Below are positions 19,201 to 28,902 of a stretch of 64,000 nt of DNA, one piece after another. The stretch covers positions 9,164,274 to 9,228,273 of the forward strand of contig CM055106.1 of assembly GCA_029204225.1 (NCBI GenBank). The letters run 5' to 3'. The notes beneath the pieces are model-generated. The model was given only the letters and a program-made list of their open reading frames with translations. It was not told the origin of the DNA and did no database searches. Source of the stretch: Diphasiastrum complanatum. Taxonomy: Eukaryota > Streptophyta > Lycopodiopsida > Lycopodiales > Lycopodiaceae. Positions within the stretch are counted from its first letter, which is position 1. The number at the start of each line of letters is the position of its first letter. Position numbers and translations under genes: made by a program.

Positions 19201-22094
19201 CTACAAATCTGAACTACAATTGAGATTTATCATATCTAGTAAAGTAGAATGTTTATCTCTAGACAATGGCTTTGTCAAAATATTAGCCAACATAATGTCT
19301 GTGTGACAATAACTTAGTACAACATCTTTATTCTGAACTTTCTCTCTAAGAAAATGGAACTGAACTTCTATGTGTTTAGTTCTAGCATGAGTGCGTGGGT
19401 TCAAAGATAGAGCTATGTAGCTCTGATTGTTGCACTGGAGTATTGTTGGACCTATATGTGGAAATTGCAGATCATGTAGCAACTTTCTGAGCCAAATTAT
19501 CTCCTTCACTGCTGATGTAGCTACAATGTATTCGGATTATGTGGAGGACAATGAAATGTATTTAAGCTTTCTGTTGTTCCATGAAATGGATCATCCTACA
19601 AGGAAACAAATATAACTTGATGGAGATTTTCTAGTATCCACGTCTCCTGTCCAATCTGAATCTAAATAGGTGATTAGCTTCTGTATTACCGTTATAGCTC
19701 AAAGCATAGTGCTTCGTAACTTGAATGTACTTTAATACTCTTTGCAGATCCTTCCAATGTTGTAGGCCTGGATTGGACATGTATTGAGATAGTGTGCTTA
19801 CCGCATATGCTAGATCAGATTGTATACAGATCATAGAATACATTATAGGTCCTATGACAGACTAATAAGGATACCTACACCTTTCTTGCTGATCTATTTG
19901 AGTTTTTTTGACACATGTCTTTGGACTGCTTCGATCTTGGATCCATAGGTGTGTCTATGGGCTTGTGGTCCATCATGCCATATCTATGTAGTACATTGAT
20001 TAAATAGGACTCTTGGCTTATAGTGATCCTTTTGCTTGCGCGTTCTCTATTGATCTCCATACTGAGTAGGTAATGAACTGGGCCTAAATTAATCATCTCA
20101 AATTGAAAGCAAAGATTTGGTTTCATGTAGCAACTGATTTGAATTGCTGATAATTATTGAATCATCAACATATAATGCTACTATAACATAGCTTGACCCT
20201 TTACGTTTGAGATATACATTTGAGTCTGCGGAGCAAGAAGTGAAGTTATGCTACAATAAGAAGTGGTTAATTCTTTCATACCAGGCCCAAGGAACTTGCT
20301 TGAGGCCATATAGTGCCTTGTGCAATTTACATACCAAATGTTCTTGTCCTTGAAGGACGTAACCTTCTAGTTGATAAATGAATATGTCTTCTTGTATATA
20401 TTCGTGAAGGAACATTGTCTGGATGTCCATTTGGTGAATGTCCAGATCTTCTGCAACTGCTATAGCCAACAAGGTGCGAATAGATTGATGTTTTACCACT
20501 GGACTGAAGGTGTTAGTGTAATCTATTCTATATACTTGCTCAAATCTTTTAACCACAAAGCGAGCTTTCCATTTGGATATTGATCCATCTGGCTTAAGCT
20601 TTAGCTTGAAGATCCATTTAGAGTCGATAGGTTTTAAACCTATAGGAGGATTAACAAGACTGCAGGTCTTGTTCTTCATCAAGGAACTGTACTCAGCATC
20701 CATTGTAGCCTTCCAGTTGTCTGCATCTAATGATGACAGTGCTTCTGCAATAGTGGTAGGTTCATCATGACTAATGAACGTCTGAGGAAGAAACGATCAG
20801 GTTGTTGTCATTGACGTGTAGATCTTTGGACTGCAAGTGCTTGAGTTGATGTTTCTCTTGGGTGAATGACTGGGATAACTTCATCTTGTGGTTGAACAGT
20901 CATGGGTCTAAGCCCATTGATGGTGAATGGAGTTGCATTTGAACGTTCGCAGGTCGGTGCCTATCGATGGAGAATGGAGCTGTTGTGACAGACTTACATT
21001 TGCTGCTTCTGCTTGAAGTCATAAAACTTGTCTTCAAGGAAGATGACATCACGGTTGACTGAGATCTGACCTGTGTCAATATCATAGATACGATATGCCT
21101 TATATGATGTTGAATAGTTGATAAAGATATACTTACAACTTATTGGGTCTAACTTCTTTCCCAAATAAGACAGAATTTGAGCATAGCAGAGACATCCGAA
21201 TATACATAAATGTTTCAGACTTGGCTTGCAGTCGTAGTAGACTTGAAAGGGTGTCTTGGAGTCGACTGCCTTCGTGCTGAAATAATTTTGTAGATAGCAG
21301 GCTGTAGAGATTGCTTTAGCCCAAAAGTTCTGGGATAATTGAGCGTTGATAGTCATGGATCATGTAGCTTCCAACAATGTACGATTCTTTCGCTCAGCTA
21401 CTCCATTCTGTTGTGGAGTGTAGTTGGCTGTGAGTTGATGGTGCACACCGCTTGATTTGATAGGTACTCTCCCCCTGAATCAGACCGAATGTTCTTGATT
21501 CTCTGACCAGTTTGGTTCTCAACAAATTGCTTGAACTCCTTGAAACAATTGAATGCTTCTGACTTGTTCTTTATGAACATAATTATGGTGAACCGGGAGT
21601 AGTCATCAATGAATGTGATAGAATATAGGGCTTGACCCAAGGAGGGTACGCTCATAGGACCACATAAATAACTGTGAATCAGTGATAGAATGGACTTTGC
21701 TCTCCTGACTTGTCCTCTTGGAAATTTTGTTCTAGGTTGTTTCCCTAGTAAGCAATTTTCACAAACAGTCTGATTAGTTATAGAAACATGATTGATATTC
21801 ATATCCTTGACCAATTTGTTATGATGCATGTACAAGATTGAACGCATGTTTAAATGACCTAGTCTTTGATGCCAAATATGAGCATCAGAGTTGCTCATAG
21901 AGAGTACATAATCATGACTCAAGATATACAAATTTCCTTCTCTGTTTGTAGAGAGGATTAAAGTAGAATTCCCATAAAAAATAGTACATCGACTAGTAGT
22001 AAACAAAGCTCTAGAGCCTTGATTAGTGATCTTGCTAGTGGACAATAAGTTCTTTGTTAAATTGAGTACGTAAAGTACACCATCTAACTATCTA
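19201..22094 (-). pseudogene. Copia pol relic: integrase, RT, RNase H
   Basis: On the minus strand, GVLYVLNLTKNLLS leads into the integrase zinc finger (WHQRLGHLNMRS ... CENCLLGKQ). The core follows, with HSYLCGPM in place of the usual HSD, then FIDDYSRF and IRSDSGGEYLS, and a QNFWAKA segment. Reverse transcriptase pieces follow: DSKWIFKLKLKPDGSI, IHQMDIQTMFLHE, LYGLKQVPWAWYE. A gap where YVDD should be is near 20130-20250. Then come LGPVHYLLSMEI and, in RNase H, EIIWLRKLLHDL and ARTKHIEVQFHF. Frames change at least four times (near 21398, 20994-20703, 20251-20126, 19875-19843), and the first catalytic Asp of the integrase reads Tyr. The element is dead. Its RT is very close to the fragment at 26711-26903. 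Confidence 0.85.
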
Positions 22095-22138
22095 TTGATG
22101 TCGTCAATAATGAAGAAACAAAATATTTCTATTGCCAA

Positions 22139-23181
22139 AGCTTTGCTAGCTTTTAATCTTGAATGTTTGGCAAAAGACGATACGACACGACACGAAATTG
22201 TTCGTGACACAAAATCAATCGTGCTCCACAAAGGATCAAGAAGATTAGCCAAGTACCATGGGGTACAAGTATTTGATCAGATATCATGACATCAGCAGAA
22301 GTACTCTAGAACGTGGCTAATCTGCCACTCTTGTAATTCGTGATTAGTTGTAGATGCTTAATCTTTCTGATCTGGAAGTTACACGACTCGAAACGAAATT
22401 GTTCGCAAACTATATACTTTCTGCTTGATGCATAACAAAAAAAAAATAAAAATATACAGAATACATGTTCGTTTGTGAGCAAGACAATTCTGAAAAAGAT
22501 GATCTGTAGATCCAGAAGTCCGCTAGTAAGCGAGACACGAATCGTGGGAGAACAATATTTCTCTCACATCAAAGCACTGCGTGGATCTGTCATGCAGTGC
22601 TAGAAATCTAGAAAATCAATTAATAATATTGTAGCTGTTATGCACATATTATTCTATGTGATTGCATGATCTTGAATTAAATTTTGTCTGATATTATTCG
22701 TGTATTTGATTCAATTGTTAATTCAATTTCACACTTTGGTTTGATTTTGTTGAATGCTATATTAATTTGTTAACGTAGATCAATAGTGTCTAAGTACACT
22801 CTGAAGGATTGTAGGAATGACATAGCTGGCAGTGACCAGCAATCATACCTGAATTCTTGACAAACTGATCTCGTTTGCGAATATTTTTGCTTTGGTTCGT
22901 GTTTTGTTTTGCTTCGTTTCACAATCTCTATGCTTCCATCATGAATCAATATTAGAGCTTGTTTAAGTTTCGCTTCGTTTCGTTTCGTTTCGTTTTCATC
23001 TAGATTTCGTCTCGTTTCATTTTGTTGTGTTATAGAGTCTGATTGATCCAACACGAATTATTCTTGGATAGAAATAATTCGAGATTTGCTAAAGTTTTGC
23101 GAATCGTTTGAGAGACCCTGATTAGTTTGTCACCAGAGTTTTGGCTGGAATTTGCATTTTTCAGATCTGCAGAGTTTATTC
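22139..23181. mobile_element. Unclassified insertion in the copia pol region
   Basis: The copia reading is interrupted between protease (ending EGQGTI at 23207) and GVLYVLNL (about 22080). The intruding segment is bounded by the 8-bp direct repeat ATTGCCAA (22131-22138 and 23182-23189), which would suit a hAT-type target duplication. No clear terminal inverted repeat is seen. Inside are opposed motifs (GTTCGCAAAC near 22401, GTTTGCGAA near 22873), two CGAAATTGTTCG words and a (GTTTC)n run at about 22966-22996. No transposase is present, so it would be non-autonomous. Confidence 0.45.
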
Positions 23182-23203
23182 ATTGCCAACAAGGGAACTA
23201 AAG

Positions 23204-23728
23204 TCAGATAGTGCCTTGGCCTTCGACTTTGTGAGAGTTTGAGTCACCAAAGAAAATGTACTTTGAGTCCGTTGTTGTGAGAGTAGAGAAAAGGTTCTTA
23301 CATGGCGTTATGTGCTGTGAAACACCTGAATCAAGATACCATCGATAGACATATCTACTTGAATGTTCTTGTACCATCAACGTCTTATCGTTCTCTTGGG
23401 AGTTTCTGACAGAGTCAGAAGCTCCTTCTTGGTGCTCATGTATCTTCTTCCTCATTTCATTGTGTTTGAGGATGCGACAATCCTTTACCTCATGATTGGA
23501 TCTTTTGCAATATCTGCAAAAGAGTTTGGTCTTTGATGGTTGTTGTTGATGACTAAGCTCTTGCTGTAATTGTTGCATTGAATCTGGCTGCTCTGCCTTC
23601 ATTTTTTTGTCCTTGAAGTTCTTCTTCTTGGACTGCTGCTTATTAGAGTACAATGCCATTGATTTGGTACTCGTTGTGGATAAGCTTTTTCTCCTTACCT
23701 CTTCTTGCAATAGACTGGCTATCAGCAT
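23204..23728 (-). pseudogene. Copia gag C-terminus and protease start
   Basis: The minus-strand frame carries a glutamine-rich tail, a knuckle-like FCRYCKRSNHEVKDC (CX2CX4HX4C) and then YRWYLDSGVSQHITPCKNLF, the copia protease active-site region (D-S-G). The frame ends at a stop where the 22139-23181 insertion distorts the sequence. The N-terminal Gag core is missing or unreadable between here and the LTR at 23962. Confidence 0.8.
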
Positions 23729-23961
23729 CTAGAGAGACATCGTTAGGAGTATTGCATACTAGGTTGTCAATTAAAGTTGTAGTAACAATGATCAAATCAC
23801 AATACAATTGCGCTAATAAGAGTGTGGTCGTTTGATCTCTGATGGAGTATCTTCATGCATCTCATGTACTTCCCTAGTCTCTCATTTATTTATAGTAGCT
23901 GGTAGATCTTGTGTTATTCTAGATTTACAATTACAAGATAGTTTAACATCTGTTTAACTGA

Positions 23962-24067
23962 CTAGACTATTGAAAAAGAGTTCATTTTCTGCAGACATCT
24001 TTGAGAGAGTAGTTTTGAGATAAGGAAGGAGGGTTGTTGGGATGAGTAGGAGTTAGATTAAATTCCA
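23962..24067 (-). repeat. Copia LTR portion, right copy
   Basis: This is the partner of 19073-19178. A TATAAATAAATGAG motif on the minus strand (about 23885-23898) lies inside the element-proximal part and is a candidate LTR promoter. Confidence 0.8.
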
Positions 24068-24076
24068 CCCGCCCCT

Positions 24077-24092
24077 CCCCCCCCCCCCCCCC
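24077..24092. repeat. Poly-C run at the copia LTR edge
   Basis: Sixteen consecutive C lie ten bases outside the right LTR copy. Confidence 0.95.
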
Positions 24093-26710
24093 AGGGTCGT
24101 GCTATAGCCGAATTTTTGACACCAAAAATCAGGCTAATTTTGGAGCTAATTCTGCTATGATATAGAAATCAACATGTAAAAGTTGCACAATTTCAATGTA
24201 AAAATGGCTAAAAATCACCAATAGTTAGGGGTCCCAGCCTGCCCATAATGTGGTTAGAGGAAATTATGGCCTTAGAATTGGCCTTTAAAATTTTTGACGG
24301 CCTTTAAATATTGGCCTATAGTATAGTTTTGGCTACTATGCCAGATTTTGCAATGTACTATGATTTTTGATATTAATATAAAAACCGAAGTACGGTGTTT
24401 TCATGTCTGTTGCTCAGTGGGGAAAGGGGGCTCATTTACCACAAATGCGGAATTGCAAGTAAAAAAGTCGAATGGGTAAGGTTAAGAGGGTCTACAAAGT
24501 GCAAAATCAAAAGGAGGACCAATGTCAAAGAAAGAGAAAAAAAAAAGAGCATGACTTGATGACCAAATGGACCATGACCAAGGTCTAAAGGGAATAGCCA
24601 CATGGCACCTAAAAGGCTAACTCCACTAAACATATGCTAAAGAAGGCCAAATCAATGTCAAAAGAGATTGGAAGACCCTTAATTGGAAATATGGTTAGTC
24701 AAGCAATTAAAGAGCAAGTGGCCATGTGTATGGAAATTGGGAAAGTGCCCTTCTAATTGGCGCATGGAAAAGGAGCCAACCATCCTTTATTGCTAACCAA
24801 AGAAAAAAGGGCTCATAATGGGCAATTCAAAGTTATTAGAACTTTAAGAGTCCACTATCTAGCTACCATGTGCCTAAAGGCAAAATAGGCATGCCAACCT
24901 TCAAATAAGCACATGACATTTGATGTCCTTGAAAGGTTGTTGTGAAGGATGCGGGAAATGGCAAGATGGCAAACTGAAAAGGTGAAGAAAAGTTACCTCT
25001 ACAGAAGGAGGTGGATGTTTAGCTGAAAAAACTCTCTTTTGTCAATATCACTCTCACTCTCTTGTGCTTCAGACTATGTTCTCAAGAGGATGATCTCAGA
25101 GTGCTATGATGGATGTTCTTTGTGCTCTCCAAAGGGGGGTTGTGGGCTATGCTTCAAGAAGATGGTGGTGGTGTATTATTCTAAGGAATGTAGGAGTTGT
25201 TGCTGGTTGCATTCCCCTCTAAGCTCTGGAGTTTGTTAAAAGATGTGTTGTAGCTCTAGCCTCTAGCTACCAACTTCCTTCTATATGCTGAGTTTTCTCT
25301 CTGTTTAGAATTTAGAAATGTTTTCTTTGGATGGCTTTCACCTCTCTTTTTTGTCATTCTCGTGGGAAGGACTGGGGTGCTGGGTTCTACTTCTGCTCAA
25401 GAATGTGTTTTTAGACTGTATTTTTCTTCCATATGCAAGGTTGTGGGGAGGAGTTCTTTGTTATCTAAACCATTGCTGAATTCTCTCTAAGAAATGGCTC
25501 TTCATTTGCTCTCTTGAAGTAGCTACTCGTCTGCCTTTCTGCTCATCACTAGCTACTCTTGCTAAGAGGTGATCCTTGATAGTCCTCAAAAGATTATCGA
25601 GTGATGAAAATGTTCAGTCCATCAATGAGCCTGAGTTGTTGACTCACCAGCTAGCTATAAGGGGACCTCATCATTCACAGCCTCCTATTTGAGACATGTT
25701 TGGTCATGTCAGTGTATCAAAGCATCTGTATGCACATCCAAACTATTAAATGCCCTGTTCAATAACTCTTCTCAAAATTACGTAAGAGATTTTTCTCTGT
25801 GTTTGAACTTCCCTTATAGGCGCTTCCTTCATTATGAGCCTTAAAGTCCCACTTTGATATGTATGACAACAAAACAAAAAGGATCATAAATCTACTTGTG
25901 CTTTTTCCACCCAACTATCCTCTGACCTACATCCAATTAATCATATATATACCCTACTAGCGGTGCTTAGAGGAAGCATAACCAATCAACGAAAATAATT
26001 AATGGAAAGTCCAAGTACAATCTACCCCAAAACGAATGTCATACCCAATGTCATACCTAGAAATTGTATGATATGTCATCCAGAGTTTGAAAGATGCATG
26101 ATACTACCGTATCTAAGTGATAAGTGGTAGGAGTAAGATATGTAACTAATCACACTCAAGACTTACACTCATGAAACGTATCACCAGCCAATCCAAAGAA
26201 CAAACACCCGTATCATTCACATGTTTAAACTATTTTTATGTATTTGCTTGATATTGTGTGATATATTGGATAATATAGTTTGGAACATGAGTCATGAATC
26301 AATATTTGTTATTTTCCTAACACATTTTGTTCTATCTCGTTCAGTATTAAATATACAATGCATTGTGGACGCATGGATGACATTTTTCATATGGAGCACA
26401 TTGATATTAATAGAAACACCTATGATTGTGGAGTCATGGCAAATTTTATCCAAGAGAGTTGAACAAGCACGATTGACACCAATTTACTCTTTTCTCAGCT
26501 TGATTATTGTGGGACAATCAATGACATCCTCGAAGTTGGATTTAGACAATTCAGTTTTCTCATATTTAATGTCAAATGGTTCAAAGTTATTTGCAATGGT
26601 CTCAATGTAACTGTGAGGAAAGATGAGAGTGATTATTTTGCCATTGACTCCACCAAGCTTTAGATAGATAAAAAAAAAACATTTGTTTTTCCTCAACAAT
26701 GTGAGTAGGT
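24093..26710. other. Intergenic stretch without recognisable content
   Basis: No domain, LTR or repeat was recognised over 2.6 kb. The longest frame (26221-26610, plus, 129 codons) is hydrophobic and A/T-rich with no motif I know. The minus frame 26484-26699 is equally anonymous. A Cys-rich 66-codon frame at 25039-25239 (CSLCSPKGGCGLC) also lacks a known family. Confidence 0.5.
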
Positions 26711-26903
26711 CCAGTGGTAAAGCATCAGTCTATTCGTACCTTATTGGCTATAGTTGCTGCAGAAGATCTGGACATTCACCAGATGGACGTCCAGACGACA
26801 TTCCTACACTGATATATACAAGAAGATGTGTTTATCTATCAACCAGAAGGTTACGTCCTTCAAGGCAAGGAGCATCTAGTATGTAAATTGCACAAGGCAT
26901 TAG
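26711..26903 (+). pseudogene. Copia reverse-transcriptase fragment
   Basis: About 190 bp align with the RT of the 19-24 kb element in the opposite orientation. The frame reads VVKHQSIRTLLAI, AAEDLDIHQMDVQTTFLH, a stop, then YIQEDVFIYQPEGYVLQGKE and HLVCKLHKAL. Both ends are abrupt. It is an isolated piece, probably carried by a truncated or recombined copy. Confidence 0.85.
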
Positions 26904-26969
26904 TCCACGTTCTTGCTATCAAGAATTCTTTGTTTCTTCAGTTGACATCAATCCAAATGTCAACCAAAG

Positions 26970-27027
26970 TGGTATCAGAGTTGATAATTCACATTCCATC
27001 CGATCCCACAGATTGGTATCAGAGCCC
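26970..27027 (+). promoter_or_regulatory. Two PBS-like sites 44 bp apart
   Basis: TGGTATCAGAG at 26970-26980 and TGGTATCAGAGCCC at 27014-27027 both match the initiator tRNA-Met type primer-binding site used by the copia elements here. No complete LTR lies directly upstream. Confidence 0.55.
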
Positions 27028-27262
27028 ACACACTATTGTTGATAGAAAATGAAATTCAATGTGTTGATGAACAACAATTTTCAAAAGTGCCATCTATTTT
27101 CATTTAATAACATTCTGTGATTTCTACCAAGGGGCCTTTTTTTCATCAGTCTCAGTATTATCCTCGGTTAGCAGAGTATTTTGGAATGTCTATGGCCTCC
27201 CCAATGAACGGACTACTTTTTGGCATTCCCGAGAAGTCCATTTGGCCGGCCGTCTATTCCGT

Positions 27263-27512
27263 ACTGTGCTGCACGCCAAGACGAACCTGCAACACCAAAC
27301 CAATTTCCATACGGTCCAGTACTCATAGAAAAACGTGCGCTTGAGCCAGAAACCTGAAAGTAGTATAGGGAAGTTAGGCCTGTCGGACCAGAAACTGGTC
27401 GGATCCGGTCAAAACCCCCCAAAACTTCGGACGGAAGGTGGCTACAAGTGCACGCCAAGACTTTGGACTATGCTGCACGCCAAGATAAACCTGCAACACC
27501 AAACCAGGTTCC
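27263..27512 (+). repeat. Short direct repeat pair of about 45 bp
   Basis: The sequence CTGCACGCCAAGAC/TAAACCTGCAACACC occurs at about 27268-27308 and again at 27471-27512, with four or five differences. Confidence 0.75.
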
Positions 27513-27659
27513 AAACCATCAAATTCATGCGTAAATAAATTTTTGTCCAAGCCATTAACCTTAAAAGCAAGGATATTATTATTATTTTTAAAAGTAGTCT
27601 AGGGAAGTGTAAAAACATTGAGTTTTGGAGAATTTAATGCATGCACATGCACTCATATA

Positions 27660-28154
27660 GACAATCACACAAACACACAAATCCACACACACACGCGGGC
27701 GTCATCGGCAGGCACATTTACTAGTAAATAAATAAATAGATATGTTTGTGTGTGTGCACCCAAAGCATGTTAACATTTCTTTTTTTTAATGATGGCAGGG
27801 ATTATCTTTGGCCACATGGAACTTTGGGTGGCGGGCCATCCAATATTATGCTTTACTCTTCCCTCTTCACTCTTTTCTTCCTCGTCTTTCACGTCGTTGT
27901 TCGTTGATCCAGCCCTTAATCTGCTGCTCTGATTTGGCAACATCTTTTCTGTGGCAGCATCCATGGTAGCTTTCTATGCGATCTTTCCTATGCTGCCTTG
28001 GACTTTCTCGTATTCCTTTTACTTAGATTTTTCCTCGTACTAGTAATACCTTTTCTGCTGTCTTTTGTCTGTTGATGTCCCTCGCTTCCTGGTTTTGTGC
28101 TATTTTCAATTTTTATAATCTTCGGCATCGTACTTCAGGCTGCTTTCCCGTCCG
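27660..28154 (+). promoter_or_regulatory. Probable promoter and 5' UTR of the SWIB gene
   Basis: This is the stretch upstream of the host gene. It includes a CA-rich run (about 27665-27693), CCATCCAATATT near 27837 (a CCAAT-like box) and a pyrimidine-rich TTACTCTTCCCTCTTCACTC block that is typical of plant transcription starts and 5' UTRs. No clean TATA box was found at a fixed distance, so the start site is inferred only. Confidence 0.4.
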
Positions 28155-28524
28155 GTAAGTAACTTACTCGCTGCTTCTGAATTGCTTCTAGTAAGTAACT
28201 TACTCACTCCTTCAGAAGCGGAATTCTTGTTCTAAAGCTCTTCACTTCACATCACATTAGAGTTTGGGTAGAAGGTTCTAGTGTTTAGCAAGCACAGGCT
28301 GATTATGTTATTTAAGGTGGCTGCAAAATACGTAAGAAATTGAGCACTTGGTGTCAAATATTCTTGATAAGGCTTTAGGTTTTGGTTTGTTAGCACAGGC
28401 AGGAAATTTTAAGGAGTTGCAGATACTGCAGATAAGGTTTGTGTAGAAAATTGCCCTAGGTATTTTATTTGAATTTATCTCTCAATAGTATGTGTTGGTA
28501 TGGACGCATCTTGCCATGTTTCAG
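28155..28524 (+). other. Probable 5' UTR intron
   Basis: A strong donor TCCG|GTAAGT at 28155 and an acceptor TTTCAG ending at 28524 enclose 370 bp of T-rich sequence; the ATG of the SWIB gene follows 40 bp later at 28565. The donor is duplicated: GTAAGTAACTTACTC occurs at 28155 and again at 28191. Confidence 0.55.
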
Positions 28525-28564
28525 GTTCCGACTTAGCGGATATCTTTGAGCTGAGTGAGAGCAA

Positions 28565-28902
28565 ATGGTGACGGATGAGGAGCTTGTCAGGCAACTTATG
28601 GTGGTTTTGAAGAACGCAGACTTCAATACCACCACAACAGCTCTTATTCGCCAACAGCTGGAGCAAATCCTTAATGCAGATCTTTCAGACAGAAAGGCCT
28701 TCATTCGCCAGCAAGTAGATCATTACCTTCAGGAACAGCAAAGCAATGGGAGTAATTTTAGGGTTTCTGGAGGCCCTGTGGTCGCAGACATAGATGAAGA
28801 AGAACAAAATGGGCAGTATTTGCAAGGGGATGAAGGACTGGAACAACACGATGCCGAATTGGAGCAATTTAGAGAAAATATTGAATTAGCAATCGAGGAA
28901 AG
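28565..28902 (+). CDS. SWIB gene exon 1: DEK_C domain and acidic linker
   Basis: It starts at ATG 28565 in the context AGCAAATGG and codes 112 full codons plus two bases. The donor AG|GTTTGG at 28903 leaves phase 2. That exactly suits exon 2, whose first base completes a serine codon; the other nearby GT at 28908 would leave phase 1 and break the frame. Confidence 0.88.

Larger units (their letters stand above)
19073..24067 (-). mobile_element. Decayed Ty1/copia element with internal insertion
   Basis: A direct repeat of about 105 bp (19073-19178 and 23962-24067) marks the outer LTR parts. It encloses, on the minus strand, zinc knuckle and protease (23728-23204), integrase (22045-20994), reverse transcriptase (20703-19631) and RNase H (19509-19201). 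The order is that of copia. A purine-rich stretch (reverse complement TTAAGGTGGAG) next to 19178 fits a polypurine tract, and LTRs start TGGAATTTAATC in element sense. Beyond the shared 105 bp the LTR copies do not align by eye. Stops and frameshifts are scattered through the coding part, and a foreign segment of about 1 kb interrupts it at 22139-23181. Confidence 0.8.

Noticed and set aside
26221-26610. 129-codon plus frame with hydrophobic segments
   Set aside because: A/T-rich, no conserved motif, no homology that I recognise and no promoter context; kept only as a remark on the anonymous stretch.
26700-26735. GTCCAGTGGTAAAGCATC looked like the box A start of a tRNA or SINE
   Set aside because: The same bases code VVKHQS in the copia RT at about 20490 (opposite strand), and the homology continues for 190 bp as RT, so this is coding sequence.
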